Source: AC-32 sp035473395
GTDB taxonomy: Bacteria; Actinomycetota; Thermoleophilia; Gaiellales; Gaiellaceae
Direction of reading: 5' to 3'
Assembly: GCA_035473395.1 (NCBI GenBank)
Contig: DATIOF010000004.1
Span: forward strand, 1 to 20,451
Length of the DNA stretch: 20,451 bases
Part shown: positions 13,908 to 20,451 of the stretch, piece after piece
Numbering within the stretch: position 1 is the first letter of the stretch
Layout of the letters: every line of letters starts with the position of its first letter
Program-made: the position numbers and the translations under genes
Notes under the pieces: model-generated
Told to the model about the DNA's origin: nothing
What the model saw: only the letters and a program-made list of their open reading frames with translations
Database searches by the model: none

Positions 13908-14521
13908 CCGGCGAGCCCCGCCAGGTCGGCGCCGAAGGCGTCTCGCACGAGCTCGTCGAACTCGACCGGCAGGTCGCCCGAGGCGTTCGCGAACTCCCGC
14001 AGGTGCACGAGCAGGATCGCTCGCTCCTCGGCGGCCGCGTCGCCGTCCATCGTCTCAGCGAGGCGCTCGAGCTCCCAGATGTTCCAGGTGCGCGGGGTCG
14101 TGTTGCGTAGGACGAGCGGGACGGCCGCGGGCTCCGGCTCCGGCTCGGACTCGGGCTCTGGCTCCGGTGGCGGAGGCGGGACGGCGACGAGCTCCGGCCG
14201 CGGCTCCGGCTCGGGCTCCGGCTCCGGCTCCGGGACAGGCTCAGGTGCCGGCTCGGGCTCGGTCTCGGGCTCGGGTTCCGGTTCCGGCTCGGGCTGCGGT
14301 TTCGGCTCGGGCTCCGGCTCCGCTTCGGGCTGAGCCGCCGCAGCCTTCGCGCGTCCGCGCCGGGAGCCGCCGCGCTCGATCAGGGCGACCAGCAGCCACG
14401 CGCCGAACATCACGACCCCGATCCAGACCGCCTCGAGCCCGGCGAGCCCGGCCGCTACGGCGACCAGGACGAGGAACGTGGCCTCGAGCAGGAAGCGCAC
14501 GAGGGAGAGCCGGATCCTCAC
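13904..14521 (-). CDS. membrane protein with Pro-Glu repeat linker (paralogue 2)
   Basis: I do not recognise a named family. The 205 residues fall into three parts: two adjacent membrane helices (about 10-28 and 31-48), a low-complexity run of alternating proline and glutamate (about 64-131), and a folded-looking helical C-terminal segment (NIWELERLAETMDGDAAAEE begins at 147; ends near 203). The paired helices are close to those of the next gene upstream: 26 of 41 ungapped positions (residues 9-49) are identical. Short loops suggest that both termini lie in the cytoplasm. The rigid, acidic linker would hold the C-terminal domain away from the membrane. The start is GTG at 14519-14521, coupled by a GTGA overlap on each side. 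EF-P, encoded in this window, would probably be needed to translate the proline run only where prolines are consecutive (residues 115-119). Confidence 0.8.
   Translation of the reverse strand: MRIRLSLVRFLLEATFLVLVAVAAGLAGLEAVWIGVVMFGAWLLVALIERGGSRRGRAKAAAAQPEAEPEPEPKPQPEPEPEPEPETEPEPAPEPVPEPEPEPEPEPRPELVAVPPPPPEPEPESEPEPEPAAVPLVLRNTTPRTWNIWELERLAETMDGDAAAEERAILLVHLREFANASGDLPVEFDELVRDAFGADLAGLAG
14129..14326. repeat. hexanucleotide low-complexity tract encoding Pro-Glu repeats
   Basis: About 200 bases are built of near-repeats of GGCTCC/GGCTCG on the plus strand, which encode alternating Glu-Pro on the minus strand. Each unit is 6 bases, so gain or loss of units keeps the frame. A shorter similar tract lies at 14746-14793 in the neighbouring paralogue. 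Variation in third codon positions shows it is not a fresh perfect repeat. Confidence 0.8.
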
Positions 14522-15072
14522 CCGCCCTTCTCCGACTCATCGGCGGGCTTGTCGAACAGCTCAGCGACCTCCTGCGCGGCCCGGCTCTCCGCCGGCGCCG
14601 AGCGGCGGGGAAGCAGCTTTACGTGCCTCGGGGGCTCCGAGGACTCGGGCTCGTCGTTCGCCTCGCGCCGGCGCAACAGCGAGCGCAGACGCCCCGGGCT
14701 CGCGGGCTTCTCCTCGAGCTCCGGCTCGTCCACCGCCAGTGGAAGTTCCGGCTCCGGCTCCGGCCCGGGTTCCGGCTCCGGTTCGGGCTCGGGGTGCTCG
14801 GGCGGCGCCACCACGGTCCGTTCCTCAGGCATCGGCCACGACGCTTCGGCCTCGTCCACGGGTGGCTCAACCCGCTGGGGCAAGAGATAGGAGAGCGGCG
14901 AGGCGGAGATTCGCTCAGCCGTGTACTCGACGATCGCGACGAGCAGCCAGGCGATCGCCATCACGAGCACGATGAACCCCGCGCTCAGGTTTGCGAGGCC
15001 CGCGCCGATGGCGAGCAGCACGAGGAAGAGCGCCTCGAGCGCGAAGCGAAATCCGAGCCGGCCCGGAAGCAC
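14518..15072 (-). CDS. membrane protein with Pro-Glu linker (paralogue 1)
   Basis: This 184-residue protein of unknown function is a tandem paralogue of the gene that follows it. Two helices (about 10-28 and 32-49) share 26 of 41 aligned residues with that protein, including RF.LEA.FLVL and AWLLVA. The rest is long and probably disordered: acidic, with a short Pro-Glu run (94-110), then a basic patch GRLRSLLRRRE (127-137), and a conserved-looking RAAQEVAELFDK near the end (164-175). The tails of the two paralogues are unrelated, so the membrane part seems to be a common anchor with different cytoplasmic arms. The start is GTG at 15070-15072, nine bases after the coiled-coil gene, and its stop overlaps the next start. 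Confidence 0.8.
   Translation of the reverse strand: MLPGRLGFRFALEALFLVLLAIGAGLANLSAGFIVLVMAIAWLLVAIVEYTAERISASPLSYLLPQRVEPPVDEAEASWPMPEERTVVAPPEHPEPEPEPEPGPEPEPELPLAVDEPELEEKPASPGRLRSLLRRREANDEPESSEPPRHVKLLPRRSAPAESRAAQEVAELFDKPADESEKGG
14746..14793. repeat. short Pro-Glu hexamer tract in paralogue 1
   Basis: About 48 bases of the same GGCTCC/GGTTCC-like hexamers as the tract at 14129-14326 encode residues 94-109 of the upstream paralogue. The shared codon pattern supports common descent of the linkers or recurrent slippage. Confidence 0.6.
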
Positions 15073-15081
15073 GGCCCGAGC

Positions 15082-15990
15082 CTAGCCGGTCGTGTCGTCT
15101 TCGTTCTGCGGCTCGGGCGGCGCCGGGCTCGGCGAAACCGGCGGCGAGACCGGCGGCTCTACCTCCGGCTCAGCCGCGGCCTCGGCCTCCGGCTCCTCGC
15201 CGGCCGGCTCGGGCTCCCGCAGCTGCGGGCCGGAGACGGCGGACGAAGCCCCCGTGCCGCGACTCGCCTCGGCCGCGGCCTGCGCGGCGCTGACGATCGA
15301 CTGCGCGACGCGGTCGATCGCCTCGTCGCCGAGACCCGCGGCGCCGAGCAGCTGCTCGGCACCTTCCTGGGCGCGGCTGATGATCGCGCCGGCCTGCCCG
15401 CGCGCCCACTCGAGCGTCTGCTCGACCTCGGCGCGCGTCGAGTTCGTGAGCTCGGTCGCCTGGTGGCGCGCCTGCTCGAGCAGCCGGGCTGCGCGCGACT
15501 CGGCCTCGGTGATCTCCTTGGAGGCCTGCTGCTCGGCTTCCTGCGTGGTCTTGCGCGCGTCGCTCTTGGCCGCGTTCAGCATCTCCGCACGCATGCGCTC
15601 GCTCTCCTGGCGGTACTTGTCGACGTCGCCCTGGCGCTCCTGCAGCTCGCGCTGGCGCCGGGAGACCTCTTCCTCGGTGCGCCGCAGCTGCGCGGCCGAA
15701 GCCGTCTGCGCGTCGCGCTCGATCGTGTCCGCCATCTCGGCCGCGGCGCGGATCATGTGCATCGCGTCCATGCGCACGGCGTGCCCGGTCGGCTCGGCGC
15801 CGCTCTGGCCTGCGGCCTGGAGCACGCGGAGCTGAACCTGAAGCTGGGTGGTGTGCCGGCGGTAGGCCTCGAACGACTCGCGCACCTTCTCGCGGTCGTA
15901 GCCGTCGGCCGCGCTCGGCAGGTCCTCGACGCGCGGCAACGACGTCAGCGACGGTGCCTGCGACGCTCGCTCTGAACCTTCGGGTGCCAT
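15082..15990 (-). CDS. long coiled-coil protein, DivIVA-like in character
   Basis: This 302-residue soluble protein has no hydrophobic segment. A short N-terminal region (1-30) is followed by YDREKVRESFEAYRRHTTQL (31-50) and then a nearly continuous charged coiled coil with heptad spacing to about residue 210. It is rich in Ala, Glu, Arg and Gln, for example RRTEEEVSRRQRELQERQ (103-120). The tail from 245 is acidic and proline-rich. DivIVA/Wag31 and related polar scaffolds have this form, but the DivIVA membrane-binding N-terminus is not evident, so I do not assign it. As first gene of a module with two membrane proteins and an RlpA-like protein, it may scaffold an envelope or division complex. 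The ATG at 15988-15990 has AGGAGG ten bases upstream. Confidence 0.75.
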   Translation of the reverse strand: MAPEGSERASQAPSLTSLPRVEDLPSAADGYDREKVRESFEAYRRHTTQLQVQLRVLQAAGQSGAEPTGHAVRMDAMHMIRAAAEMADTIERDAQTASAAQLRRTEEEVSRRQRELQERQGDVDKYRQESERMRAEMLNAAKSDARKTTQEAEQQASKEITEAESRAARLLEQARHQATELTNSTRAEVEQTLEWARGQAGAIISRAQEGAEQLLGAAGLGDEAIDRVAQSIVSAAQAAAEASRGTGASSAVSGPQLREPEPAGEEPEAEAAAEPEVEPPVSPPVSPSPAPPEPQNEDDTTG

Positions 15991-16026
15991 GCGCTCCTTG
16001 CCTCCTGACTCGACCGCGGACGTCCA

Positions 16027-16055
16027 AGTATGACTGCTGTATCGGTTGCCGTCAC
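16027..16055 (-). promoter_or_regulatory. candidate sigma-70-type promoter for the coiled-coil/membrane module
   Basis: On the minus strand GTGACG (16050-16055) and CATACT (16027-16032) are separated by exactly 17 bases; each matches its consensus at four of six positions. The site lies in the 61-base gap after aspS, overlaps the aspS stop codon, and ends 36 bases before the coiled-coil ATG. It would let the module be expressed apart from hisS-aspS. Confidence 0.45.
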
Positions 16056-17791
16056 TCGGTTTTCGGCAGCACCTGAATTCCGAGCTCGGCCAACAAATCC
16101 TGCGGGATCGGCGTCGGCGCGCCGGTCATCGGGTCGACGCCCGCCTGGTTCTTCGGGAAGGCCACCGTGTCGCGGATGAACGGTTCGTCGAGCAGTGCCA
16201 TCGAGAGCCGGTCGATGCCCGACGCGATCCCGCCGTGTGGCGGCGCACCCATCGCGAGCGCGTCGAGCAGGAAGCCGAACTTTTGGCGCTGCTCCTCCGG
16301 TGAGATGTCGAGCCGGTCGAAGATCTTGCGCTGCAGGTCGGGCTCGTGGACCCGGAACGAGCCGCCGGCGATCTCGATCCCGTTCACGACCAGGTCATAG
16401 GCCACGGCCCGAGCCTCGCCCGGGTCGGAGTCGACGAGCGAGATGGTCTCGTCGGTGGGCCGCGTGAAGGGGTGGTGCACGGCCGTCCAGCGCTGCTCCG
16501 CCTCGTCCCATTCCAGCAGCGGGAAGTCGGTCACCCACAGGAACCGCCACGCGTCGCGGTCGATCAGCTCGAGCTCGCGGCCGAGGTGCAGACGCAGCGC
16601 GCCGAGCACGCGCGCGACCATGGCCGGCTCGTCGGCGCCGAAGAGCACGGTCGTCGCCGGCTCGGATCGGAACGCCGCCAGCTCGTCCTCGGAGAGGAAC
16701 TTCGCGATCGGCGAGCGCACCTCGCCCTCCTCGTCGAACACGAGGTACGCGAGGCCCTTCGCCCCCCACTCCTTCGCGAACGCCTCCAGCCGGTCGAGCT
16801 CCGCGCGCGAGAGCTCCTGCGGGACGCGGAGGTAGCGCACCGCCGGCGCATTGGCGAAGACGCCGAACTCCGAGCCCCGGGTCAGCTCGGTCGCGTCGTG
16901 GATCTCGAGCCCGAAGCGCAGGTCGGGCTTGTCGGAGCCGTAGCGGAGCTGCGCCTCGTCCCAGGTCATGCGCTGGAACGGCGACTCGAGCTCGACCTCG
17001 AGGCACTCGCGCCAGATCCGGAGCATCGTCCGCTCCATCAGCGCGAACAGTTCCTCGCGGTCCGGGAATGCCATCTCGACGTCGAGCTGCGTCAGCTCCT
17101 GCAGCCGGTCGGCGCGCAGATCCTCGTCCCGGAAACAACGGGCGATCTGGAAGTAGCGCTCGAAGCCCGAGATCACGAGCAGCTGCTTGTAGGTCTGCGG
17201 CGACTGCGGCAGCGCGAAGAAGCTGCCGGGCTGCAGGCGTGTCGGGACGACGAAGTCGCGTGCGCCCTCCGGCGTCTGCTTGGCCAGGATCGGCGTCTCG
17301 ATGTCGACGAACCCGGCGCCCTCCATCTCGGAGCGGATGATCGACACCGCGCGGGCGCGCGTGCGGATGTTGCGCTGCATCTTCGGGCGGCGGAGGTCGA
17401 GCCAGCGATAGCGGATGCGCAGCGTCTCGTCGACGTTCTCCTCGTCGAGCTGGAACGGCAGCGGCTCGGAGCGCGAGACGATCTCGAGCTCGTCGACCTG
17501 CAGCTCGACCTCGCCGGTCGGCAGGTTCGGGTTGACCGCCTCCGGCGCACGGGCGGCGACCTCGCCGACGGCGCGGAGGACGAACTCGTTGCGGATCTCG
17601 TGCGCCGCCTTCGCCGCTTCCGGGGCGCGCTCGGGATTGATCACGAGCTGTGCCAGACCGCTGTCGTCGCGCAGGTCGACGAAGACCAGCCCGCCGTGGT
17701 CACGCCGCCGTGCGGCCCAGCCCGCGAGAGCGAACCGCTGGCCGACGTGCTCCTTGCGCAGCTCGCCCGCCTTGAGGTCGCGCCACTTCAC
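16052..17791 (-). CDS. aspS: aspartyl-tRNA synthetase, probably non-discriminating
   Basis: This full-length bacterial-type AspRS has 579 residues. The OB anticodon-binding domain spans about 1-105. The class II core includes RYRWLDLRRP (127-136), motif 2 around FERYFQIARCFRDEDLRADR (210-229), and motif 3 GGIASGIDRLSMALL near the end, with the bacterial GAD insertion domain between. In the anticodon domain the residue after RRRD is His32 (RRRDHGG). In characterised enzymes His here marks AspRS that also charges tRNA-Asn, while discriminating enzymes such as that of E. coli have Leu. If so, Asn-tRNA would be completed by the GatCAB amidotransferase, which is not in this window. The start is GTG at 17789-17791, overlapping the hisS stop as GTGA. 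Confidence 0.97.
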   Translation of the reverse strand: MKWRDLKAGELRKEHVGQRFALAGWAARRRDHGGLVFVDLRDDSGLAQLVINPERAPEAAKAAHEIRNEFVLRAVGEVAARAPEAVNPNLPTGEVELQVDELEIVSRSEPLPFQLDEENVDETLRIRYRWLDLRRPKMQRNIRTRARAVSIIRSEMEGAGFVDIETPILAKQTPEGARDFVVPTRLQPGSFFALPQSPQTYKQLLVISGFERYFQIARCFRDEDLRADRLQELTQLDVEMAFPDREELFALMERTMLRIWRECLEVELESPFQRMTWDEAQLRYGSDKPDLRFGLEIHDATELTRGSEFGVFANAPAVRYLRVPQELSRAELDRLEAFAKEWGAKGLAYLVFDEEGEVRSPIAKFLSEDELAAFRSEPATTVLFGADEPAMVARVLGALRLHLGRELELIDRDAWRFLWVTDFPLLEWDEAEQRWTAVHHPFTRPTDETISLVDSDPGEARAVAYDLVVNGIEIAGGSFRVHEPDLQRKIFDRLDISPEEQRQKFGFLLDALAMGAPPHGGIASGIDRLSMALLDEPFIRDTVAFPKNQAGVDPMTGAPTPIPQDLLAELGIQVLPKTE

Positions 17792-19023
17792 GTGCGGAGC
17801 CTCTCTGCGAGCTCGGCAGTCGGAATCTCCTCGTCCTGCTCACCCGGCCTGCGCACGGTCGAGCGCCCGGGCCCCCACTCGACGATCGCCCTGGCGCCGA
17901 GCCGGCGAGCGTGCGTGAGCTGGCCCTTGAGTGACCGGCCGGCGTAGTCGACCTCGGCGCTCAGCCCACGGCGGCGCAGCTCCTGCACGAGCGGCAGCAC
18001 GCGCGGCTTGTCGTTCGCGTCTTCGAGCGCGACGAAGACGTCGAGCTCGTGGGGCTCGGTCGTCACTCCCGCCGCCTCGAGCGAGAGCAACAGCCGCTCG
18101 ATCCCGGCGCCGAAGCCGATCCCGGGCGTCGGCTTGCCGCCGAGCTGCTCGATCAGCCCGTCGTAGCGGCCGCCGCCGCAGATCGAGCTCTTGGCGCCGA
18201 TCGCCTCGTCGACGAACTCGAACGCGGTGCGCGTGTAGTAGTCGATCCCCCGCACGAGCGTCGGGGAGAGCGTGAACTTGACGGCGTAGTTCTCCAGGTG
18301 GGCCTGGACCGACTCGAAGTGCGCGCGGCACTCGTCGCAGAGCGAGTCGCCGATCTTCGGAGCGTCCGCCAGCGCCTCCTGGACGCGCTCGCTCTTGACG
18401 TCGAAGACGCGCAGCGGGCTCGTCGCGCGCTTCTGGCGGGCCTCGTCGTCGAGCACGTCGTCGTGCTCGTCGAGCCAGGCGGTCAGCTGCTCGAGATACG
18501 CGGGGCGGCAGTTCTCGTCGCCGATCGAGTTCAGCAGCAGCTCGTAGTCCGTCACTCCCAGCCTGGTCAGCAGCTCGTCGTAGAGCTGGATCACCTCCGC
18601 GTCGACGGCGGGGTCGTCGGATCCGATCGCCTCGACCGAGAGCTGCCAGTGCTCGCGGTAGCGGCCACGCTGCGGCGCCGCATACCGGTACATGCTCGCA
18701 ATCGTGTAGAGCTTCGCCGGCTGCCCCTGCTGGTGTAAGCCGTGCTCGAGGTACGCGCGCGCGATCGGCGCGGTCGCCTCCGGGCGGAGCGTGAGGGAGC
18801 GGCCGCCCTTGTCCTCGAAGGTGTACATCTCCTTGTGCACGATGTCCGACCCCGCGCCGGAGGTGCGCTGGAAGAGCGCGGTGTCCTCGAAGACCGGCGT
18901 CTGGATCGGCCGGTAGCCATAGAGCGAGCAGAGGTGCTCGGCCTCCGTCGTCACCAGCCGCCAGAGCGGCTGCTCGGCCGGAAGGATGTCGTGTGTGCCG
19001 CGCGGCGCCTCGAACGTCGTCAC
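17788..19023 (-). CDS. hisS: histidyl-tRNA synthetase
   Basis: This 411-residue class II synthetase charges tRNA-His. It opens with PRGTHDILPAE (7-17). The conserved active-site blocks are LTLRPEATAPIARAY (77-91), motif 2 MYRYAAPQRGRYREHWQL (111-128), the histidine motif LVRGIDYYTRTAFEF (256-270) and CGGGRYDGL (282-290), then motif 3 GIGFGAGIERL (301-311). The C-terminal anticodon domain (about 325-411) contains VDYAGRSLKGQLTHARRLGA. A CDEC pair at 229-232 occurs in the insertion region, as in many bacterial HisRS. The start is GTG at 19021-19023, overlapping the gloB-like stop as GTGA; the stop overlaps the aspS start. Confidence 0.98.
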   Translation of the reverse strand: MTTFEAPRGTHDILPAEQPLWRLVTTEAEHLCSLYGYRPIQTPVFEDTALFQRTSGAGSDIVHKEMYTFEDKGGRSLTLRPEATAPIARAYLEHGLHQQGQPAKLYTIASMYRYAAPQRGRYREHWQLSVEAIGSDDPAVDAEVIQLYDELLTRLGVTDYELLLNSIGDENCRPAYLEQLTAWLDEHDDVLDDEARQKRATSPLRVFDVKSERVQEALADAPKIGDSLCDECRAHFESVQAHLENYAVKFTLSPTLVRGIDYYTRTAFEFVDEAIGAKSSICGGGRYDGLIEQLGGKPTPGIGFGAGIERLLLSLEAAGVTTEPHELDVFVALEDANDKPRVLPLVQELRRRGLSAEVDYAGRSLKGQLTHARRLGARAIVEWGPGRSTVRRPGEQDEEIPTAELAERLRT

Positions 19024-19670
19024 GAGGCGCGCAGCTGGGTGAGGAACGGATTGCGCTCGAGCTCCGAGCCGAGCGTCGTCGGCACGCCGTGACCCGAGTA
19101 CACGATCGTCTCGGGCGGGAAGCGCTCGCTCAGGATGCGAATCGACTCGACGAGCGTCTCCCAGTCGGCGCCCGGCAGGTCGGTTCGCCCGACGGAGTTC
19201 TGGAACAGGACGTCGCCGGAGAAGAGGCAGCCGTCGGCGTGGTAGGCGAGGTGCCCCGGCGAGTGACCCGGCACGGGGAGGGTCTCGAACTCGATCCCGG
19301 CGAGTTCGAATGTCTCGTCACCCCGGAGCAGGACGTCGGGCGTGTAGGAGCGCGCGCTCACGCCCTCGGGGACCAGGTCCGGCAGGTTCTCGAGCAGCGC
19401 CCGCTCGTCCTCGGCCATGTAGACCGGCGCGCCCGAGGCCTCGGCGAGGTCGGCGACGCCGCCGAGGTGGTCCCAGTGGCCGTGCGTGATCAGGATCGCG
19501 GCGACGGTCGTCTCCAGCTCCGCCAGCTTGAGCGTCAGCTCGGCGGCGTCGCCGCCGGGGTCGATGACGACAGCCTCGCGCGCGTCCAAAGAGGCGCGGA
19601 CGACGTAGCAGTTCGTCCCGATCGGGCCGAGCTCATAGCGGTCGACGACGAGTGCCGGGTTCTCGCGCAC
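19020..19670 (-). CDS. metallo-beta-lactamase-fold hydrolase, glyoxalase II-like
   Basis: This 216-residue protein carries the whole binuclear metal site of the fold: HGHWDH (His63, His65, Asp67, His68), GHSPGH (His136), SGDVLF (Asp153) and SGHG (His194). Glyoxalase II hydrolyses S-lactoylglutathione, but many short members of about 210 residues with GPIGTNCYVV at the front, as here (15-24), lack the C-terminal glutathione-binding domain and act on other thioesters or unknown substrates. In organisms using mycothiol or bacillithiol the partner thiol would differ. The gene directly before hisS is often of this kind in actinobacteria and Firmicutes. The start is GTG at 19668-19670, 12 bases after the preceding stop. 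The exact substrate is not predictable. Confidence 0.9.
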   Translation of the reverse strand: MRENPALVVDRYELGPIGTNCYVVRASLDAREAVVIDPGGDAAELTLKLAELETTVAAILITHGHWDHLGGVADLAEASGAPVYMAEDERALLENLPDLVPEGVSARSYTPDVLLRGDETFELAGIEFETLPVPGHSPGHLAYHADGCLFSGDVLFQNSVGRTDLPGADWETLVESIRILSERFPPETIVYSGHGVPTTLGSELERNPFLTQLRAS

Positions 19671-19682
19671 GGGAGCGTGAGT

Positions 19683-20108
19683 CTAGGTCTTACGGCTGGG
19701 CCGCTTCGGAGCTTCCTGGCCGGTGCGCTTCAGGTACGAGCGGTACAGCGCCCGGTCCATCAGGTACATGAAGGGCACGAAGAAGCCCGTGTAGATGGCC
19801 GTGATCGCCAGGCGGTTGAGCAGCGACTGGTGGTGGTTCAACGCCGAGAAGGCGAGGAAGAGAAGCGGCGCGATGAAGGCCACCCGCTTGAGGACCTTGC
19901 TCCACGACGGCGGCTGCACCTCGCGGACAGGCTTGCCGTCCCGCGTCTTGGCCGGCGTCGCCTTCGGCTTGCCGTTGCGACGCGGGGTCGCAGCGTCGAG
20001 CTCGGCGGGATCGACCTCGACCTCCTGGCCTTCGCCGTCGACGTAGACGTACTCGTATTCGTGCCGGAGGTCTTTCTGGCGCCGGCGTCGCTGCTTGCGC
20101 GTTGGCAT
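19683..20108 (-). CDS. small two-helix membrane protein of unknown function
   Basis: I do not recognise a named family. The 141 residues begin with a strongly basic segment (RKQRRRRQKDLRHEYEY, 4-20), then an acidic patch and a polar, lysine-rich linker to about 68. Two hydrophobic helices follow (about 75-90 and 98-117), and a basic tail closes the protein (RSYLKRTGQEAPKRPSRK). Positive charge on both ends suggests that both lie in the cytoplasm with a short external loop containing the His-His pair. The ATG at 20106-20108 is the only good start. The gene is 21 bases downstream of hutI and 12 upstream of the hydrolase gene, so it probably shares a transcript. It looks like a conserved lineage-specific membrane protein. 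Confidence 0.75.
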   Translation of the reverse strand: MPTRKQRRRRQKDLRHEYEYVYVDGEGQEVEVDPAELDAATPRRNGKPKATPAKTRDGKPVREVQPPSWSKVLKRVAFIAPLLFLAFSALNHHQSLLNRLAITAIYTGFFVPFMYLMDRALYRSYLKRTGQEAPKRPSRKT

Positions 20109-20129
20109 CGCGGCAAGCCTAGCGCGGGG

Positions 20130-20451
20130 TCAGCGGGCCCAGGCGACCTCCCCGCGGCGGACCACGGCCGAGATCAGGTCGCCGCCGAGGTGGTAGGCGA
20201 GGTGCCGCCAGTCGGGCGCGTCGAGCAGCACCAGGTCGGCGTCCTGGCCGGCGGCGATCCGGCCACGACGCTCCGCCAGACCGAGCACGTGCGCGGCATT
20301 GACCGTGCAGGCGACGAGCGCCTCGGCCGGTGAGAGGTGAAGCTGCGTGCAGGCCAACGCGCAGACGAGCGGCAGGCTCTCGCAGAAGGCGCTCCCGGGG
20401 TTGAAGTCGGTCGCGAGCACGATCGCCGCGCCGGCGTCGGCGAGAGCGCGC
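20130..20451 (-). CDS. hutI: imidazolonepropionase, C-terminal part (gene enters from outside the window)
   Basis: Only the last 106 or so codons are inside the window; the frame is open to the edge. The visible sequence is the end of an amidohydrolase-fold imidazolonepropionase, which opens the imidazolone ring during histidine breakdown to give formiminoglutamate. The hallmark is LATDFNPGSA, which carries the late metal-ligand Asp. LSPAEALVACTVNAAHVLGL, GRIAAGQDADLVLLD and HLAYHLGGDLISAVVRRG follow and are typical of HutI rather than of other amidohydrolases. The stop is TGA at 20130-20132. No other hut gene lies in the window; hutU/hutH may be upstream. Confidence 0.88.
   Translation of the reverse strand, partial: RALADAGAAIVLATDFNPGSAFCESLPLVCALACTQLHLSPAEALVACTVNAAHVLGLAERRGRIAAGQDADLVLLDAPDWRHLAYHLGGDLISAVVRRGEVAWAR

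Noticed and set aside
14129..14326. CRISPR-like or minisatellite array
   Set aside because: The 6-base units have no spacers and lie in frame inside a protein gene, encoding Pro-Glu repeats.
13756..15975. A 739-codon open frame on the plus strand
   Set aside because: It is antisense to four supported genes, is made of Arg/Ala/Gly-rich low-complexity sequence, and exists because high G+C removes stop codons. No domain is recognisable.
16346..17947. A 533-codon plus-strand frame, with similar ones at 8126-9124, 9398-11032 and 11929-13185
   Set aside because: All are mirror frames of aspS, alaS, sigma and mnmA, with the composition expected of antisense high-GC DNA.

Overview
The window is about 20 kb of very GC-rich DNA (hand counts of sample lines give about 75% G+C) in which every recognisable protein gene lies on the minus strand, so transcription runs from right to left. 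High GC, frequent GTG starts and a gene order of gloB-hisS-aspS ... mnmA ... alaS-ruvX-mltG-aroE-aroC-aroK/B-aroQ-pepP-efp point to an Actinomycetota chromosome. A deep lineage such as Thermoleophilia (Gaiellales/Solirubrobacterales) is my best guess, but that is inference from gene content. This is mostly core chromosome: I see no insertion sequence, phage gene, tRNA, rRNA or CRISPR.

Layout in the direction of transcription. (1) 20451-16052: the 3' end of an imidazolonepropionase gene (hutI), a small two-helix membrane protein, a glyoxalase-II-like metallo-beta-lactamase-fold hydrolase, hisS and aspS. (2) 15990-13488: a four-gene envelope-type module with its own candidate promoter. It encodes a long coiled-coil protein, two paralogous membrane proteins with proline/glutamate-rich linkers, and a membrane-anchored RlpA-like double-psi beta-barrel protein. 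(3) 13487-13102: the only long gap. It holds a hairpin just after the module, an imperfect inverted-repeat element, and a probable small structured RNA of about 185 nt with a TACAAT -10 box and a C(UUCG)G-capped terminator. (4) 13101-1660: a long, tightly packed run of mnmA (with an unusual N-terminal extension), an RsbW-like anti-sigma protein, a SigB/SigF-type sigma factor, alaS, ruvX, mltG, four shikimate-pathway genes (aroE, aroC, a fused aroK-aroB, aroQ), a Xaa-Pro peptidase gene and efp. (5) 1512-86: a pyruvate/oxaloacetate carboxyltransferase-like gene that lacks most of the family's metal ligands. Its 3' end is cut off and joined to the tail of an unrelated EAL-domain (c-di-GMP phosphodiesterase) gene.

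Most neighbouring genes overlap by 1-4 bases (ATGA, GTGA or TGATG), so translational coupling is likely. The long run joins translation (tRNA thiolation, alanyl-tRNA charging, EF-P), wall and DNA maintenance (MltG, RuvX), aromatic amino-acid synthesis and a stress-type sigma/anti-sigma pair.

The best leads are the structured RNA upstream of mnmA, the four-gene coiled-coil/membrane/RlpA module, the anti-sigma protein that appears to have lost its ATP-binding residues, the carboxyltransferase homologue without its metal site, and the abrupt junction at about 271-283, which may be a real rearrangement or an assembly artefact.
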